A DNA stretch of 64,000 bases from Arthrobacter sp. QXT-31. GTDB lineage: Bacteria > Actinomycetota > Actinomycetes > Actinomycetales > Micrococcaceae. This document shows, piece after piece, positions 61,638 through 64,000 of the stretch. The stretch covers positions 1,116,001 to 1,180,000 of the forward strand of contig NZ_CP019304.1 in assembly GCF_001969265.1 (NCBI RefSeq). Reading direction: 5' to 3'. Under the pieces are notes generated by a model that had not been told where the DNA came from, searched no databases, and worked only from the letters and a program-made list of their open reading frames with translations. Position 1 is the stretch's first letter; every line of letters begins with the position of its first letter. A program made the position numbers and the translations under genes.

Positions 61638-62438
61638 TTACATCGTCATGCCCGGCGCCGCCGCCCCGGGCACCAGCACGATGCCCACTGCAATGAGCAC
61701 CAGCGCCGCCGACACCGACCGGTTGGCCAGCCGCTTCCACGGCAGCATCTTCTCCGCCGCTATGAACGCGCCTACCAGCGCCATCCATCCGATGCTCATC
61801 ATGCCCAGCGCAAACAGCGCCACCATCAGCGCCCAGCAGCAGCCGACGCACCAGGCGCCGTGCTCCATTCCCATGCGCAGCGCCCCGCCGAGCCCCGGCC
61901 GCATCCGGTGCAGGATGAAGTCCAGCGGCGTGCGGCACTTGGTCAGGCAGACGTTCTTCGCCGGGGTCAGCTGGTACACCGCTGCCGCCAGGATCACCCC
62001 GGCTGCGGCGTAACGTCCGCCGGCATCAGCGGCGAACGCCGCCGGCGCCAGCTGCAGAACGGCCTGGTAGAGCCCGTACGCCACAAGCCCGAACGCCGTC
62101 CAGGACAGCAGGTAGCCGGCCACGAACAGCGAGGTGGAACCGCGCGGGGCGTATCGTCCGCTTTCCCGACGGCGGCGGCTGATTTTCGCGTACGCCGTCA
62201 CCATGGGCGCAACCGACGGAAACATCATCGCGGCCAGCATCACCACCCAGGTGGTGAGGAAGAAGTCCAGCGGCCCGGGGTGCGTCCAGCCGCCCATGTC
62301 CATCCCGCTCATCCGCTCGGCGGTGAACCACCAGCCCGCCGCCGCGAGGATGAGCAGGACTGCGATCAGCCCGGCCTCCCGCGCGTCGATGGCGCGCAGG
62401 GTGTGCTGCCGGGGCTCAGGCGCGGCCTTTGGGTGCAC
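61638..62438 (-). CDS. DUF2182 metal-binding-type membrane protein
   Basis: A 266-residue, about seven-helix protein from GTG 62438. MSGMDMGGWTHPGPLDFFLTTWVVMLAAMMFPSVAPMV, TPAKNVCLTKCRTPLDFI and MGMEHGAWCVGCCWALMVALFALGMM are the DUF2182 signatures, rich in Met, Cys and His. Its start lies inside the end of the DUF1326 gene (23-bp overlap). The pair occurs together in many bacteria; metal handling is suggested by residue content only. Confidence 0.88.
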   Translation of the reverse strand: MHPKAAPEPRQHTLRAIDAREAGLIAVLLILAAAGWWFTAERMSGMDMGGWTHPGPLDFFLTTWVVMLAAMMFPSVAPMVTAYAKISRRRRESGRYAPRGSTSLFVAGYLLSWTAFGLVAYGLYQAVLQLAPAAFAADAGGRYAAAGVILAAAVYQLTPAKNVCLTKCRTPLDFILHRMRPGLGGALRMGMEHGAWCVGCCWALMVALFALGMMSIGWMALVGAFIAAEKMLPWKRLANRSVSAALVLIAVGIVLVPGAAAPGMTM

Positions 62439-63033
62439 CTTCAGCCATCTCGCTTGAGAAGGTGTAGTCCGCCGACTCAGCGTAGACCGACTGGTAGTCG
62501 AGGCCGAAGAAGTCCGAGCCGCCCTTGCCCTTGCCGATCACGAACTCGGGGGCGAATCCGTACATCGCGTTCTTGACGGTGGTGACTCCCCCGTCCGGGC
62601 CGGCGAGCGGTTCGATTGCCAGGTTGATGCGCCCGTCCACCGAAGCCGACGGTGTGTCGCTGTCGGAGAAGGTGACGTTCCCGCGCTCGACGCCGAGCCA
62701 TTCGCCGTAGAGCGCGGCGAAGTCGGCAAACGGTCCGCCCTCGTCGCCATGGAGGATCCGCTCCAGGGCCTGCGCCTGGCCGTCGGAGGCGCCGCTGTCG
62801 ACGACGATGCCCACCTTCCAGTTGCCGGCGGTGAGGTTTGACGGGAAGAAGTTGCAGAAGGCGAAATCAACACCGGAAAGGTCGGTGTCATCGAGCCGGC
62901 CGCTGGCGATGTGGAAGACCGCCGCACCCCGGCATTCCCCGTTCTTACCGGTGGGTGGGCCGTCCATTGCGCAGGCGCAAATCAACTGGCAGTCGCAGTT
63001 GGCGACATATTTGCCCGAAATTTCCCATGACAT
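62416..63033 (-). CDS. DUF1326 protein
   Basis: A 205-residue soluble protein from ATG 63033 (AAGGAGAG upstream). MSWEISGKYVANCDCQLICACAMDGPPTGKNGECRG contains five clustered cysteines typical of DUF1326; the later GVDFAFCNFFPSNLTAGNWKVGIVVDSGASDGQAQALERILHG and FVIGKGKGGSDFFGLDYQ segments also match. It probably works with the overlapping DUF2182 protein. Confidence 0.9.
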   Translation of the reverse strand: MSWEISGKYVANCDCQLICACAMDGPPTGKNGECRGAAVFHIASGRLDDTDLSGVDFAFCNFFPSNLTAGNWKVGIVVDSGASDGQAQALERILHGDEGGPFADFAALYGEWLGVERGNVTFSDSDTPSASVDGRINLAIEPLAGPDGGVTTVKNAMYGFAPEFVIGKGKGGSDFFGLDYQSVYAESADYTFSSEMAEGAPKGRA

Positions 63034-63220
63034 TGAGGACTCTCCTTGCTGGCGCCATTGCCAGGCAGAAGCGGCGATGGCGCCGAAACTACTGGAAAAA
63101 CAGGGCGAAAGGGTCCTGCTAAGGAGGAGATTACTCAGCGCGGATTGCGTGTCAATAAGCTGTTGCTTCGGCCAAAACCGCCGGCCACCGGATCGTCCCA
63201 ACGCCTGCTCAGAACGGTGG

Positions 63221-63619
63221 TCAGAACGCCAGGGCGACCAGCGCGATCAGGGCCGGCACGGTCGAGGCAAGGGTTCCCGGCACGCTGTCGCCCTTCTTCG
63301 GATAGTGCCCCAGCCAGTCCGCCAGCCCCATGGTGGCGCCGCTGAGCACCATGTTCGCGCAGCAGTAAATAACCAGCGTGTGCCCCACCACCGTGTGCCC
63401 CATGTTCGCTGCCACCACCCCTGCGACCGCGCCGAGGCCGATGAGGAGGTTCCGGAACCCGGTGGGGATGGCCCACATCATCACCGCCGGGACGTTCTGC
63501 GCCGGCGTGCTCAGGAACTTCTGCACCGCGGGATGGCGCATGAGGAAGCTCTCCAGCGGGAACACCAGAATGTAGATGAGCGCCGAAAGCAGCGCGAAGA
63601 CCTGCGCCGCGGCGTTCAT
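63221..63619 (-). CDS. DUF1304 membrane protein
   Basis: A 132-residue, four-helix protein from ATG 63619. ALIYILVFPLESFLMRHPAVQKFL, IPTGFRNLLIGLGAVAGVVAANMGHTVVGHTLVIYCCANMVLSG and PALIALVALAF fit DUF1304. The frame is open far upstream but the family begins here. Function unknown. Confidence 0.85.
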   Translation of the reverse strand: MNAAAQVFALLSALIYILVFPLESFLMRHPAVQKFLSTPAQNVPAVMMWAIPTGFRNLLIGLGAVAGVVAANMGHTVVGHTLVIYCCANMVLSGATMGLADWLGHYPKKGDSVPGTLASTVPALIALVALAF

Positions 63620-63820
63620 GGCCTGTTCCTGGTGATGTACGGACTGAAGCGGAGCATGTTCGCCTCCCGGCTGGTACTGGACGCCAGGCTTGGCGCCTCT
63701 GAACAAAAAGTACGACGGCGGTGCGAGGGCTTCCCATCCCCGGCGCCGGGGTTTGGGCTGCTGGCCGATATCCCCCGGGAAGGGGATTGCGCCCGTGCGG
63801 GCCGAACGGATACTGGACGT

Positions 63821-64000
63821 ATGTGGGAGGAACGCGCGGAGCGCGTCCGGCGTGAGATTGCGGCGCTGGCCGCCAGCGGTTTGGGCGTGAGCGAACTGCA
63901 TGCCGCGGCACAGGCTGCGGTGCAGCAGTCGGTGCCTTTCGAGCAGGCCTGCTGGGCCGGCGTCGACCCCGGCACAATGGCGATGACGTCCGTGACCAAC
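63821..64000 (+). CDS. Regulator N-terminus (LuxR/HTH type), truncated by the window edge
   Basis: Sixty codons from ATG 63821: MWEERAERVRREIAALAASG, then LHAAAQAAVQQSVPFEQACWAG, then VDPGTMAMTSVTN. This opening is typical of actinobacterial GAF-LuxR regulators, whose helix-turn-helix would lie beyond the window. The DNA-binding part is not visible, so the family call is tentative. Confidence 0.55.
   Translation, partial: MWEERAERVRREIAALAASGLGVSELHAAAQAAVQQSVPFEQACWAGVDPGTMAMTSVTN

Overview
The window looks like chromosome of a high-GC Gram-positive soil actinobacterium of the Arthrobacter/Pseudarthrobacter type (Micrococcaceae). This is an inference from the GC-rich codon use, frequent GTG/TTG starts, leaderless-type promoters, an IdeR/DmdR-type iron box, and the families present (OFA transporter with a small partner protein, Excalibur-tailed nucleases, DUF4383, DUF1540). 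No rRNA, tRNA, transposase, integrase or CRISPR array was seen.

Left part, 1-12.6 kb: a patchwork. A PLD-nuclease/DEAD-DEAH helicase (partial) faces a visibly AT-richer pair encoding a cupin-like protein and a membrane-anchored PLD-like protein. A three-gene unit that looks like a toxin-antitoxin-SecB-chaperone (TAC) module follows, and it abuts the broken 3' end of an amino-acid permease. Up to 9.3 kb most coding remains are decayed: the permease, a HisC-like aminotransferase and a bile-acid/sodium symporter tail. A first secreted HNH nuclease, an OFA-type MFS transporter with its 46-residue partner, and a helicase fragment complete this part.

12.8-31 kb: mostly cell-envelope and secreted proteins. 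These are a TM2/DUF4352 protein, a secreted metallophosphoesterase-like protein with an almost identical 818-bp internal duplication, a PASTA/Excalibur lipoprotein beside a membrane-anchored HNH nuclease, a Pro-rich coiled-coil protein and a DUF4352-like lipoprotein. Three MFS transporters, a MESH1-like HD hydrolase and two paralogous LuxR regulators (one frameshifted) lie among them.

31-40.8 kb: a GntR-controlled operon with two carbon-nitrogen hydrolases and an amino-acid permease; a TetR-controlled oxidoreductase/DUF2306 region with two perfect operators; and a TerC family protein behind a yybP-ykoY (Mn2+) riboswitch, beside a ruined CNNM/CorC-type transporter gene.

40.8-50 kb: a very large secreted coiled-coil protein, a DUF4383 membrane protein, a GYD protein, a TPR-LuxR regulator followed by a PQ-loop protein and a flavin monooxygenase, and a divergent SDR/TetR pair with three operator-like sites.

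50-64 kb: a siderophore-uptake locus (SIP reductase, binding lipoprotein, iron box, two permeases, ATPase); a LysR-PrpF-dicarboxylate transporter locus; a third DUF1524-type HNH gene with a frameshift; a multi-pass membrane protein; an overlapping DUF1326-DUF2182 pair; DUF1304; and the start of another regulator.
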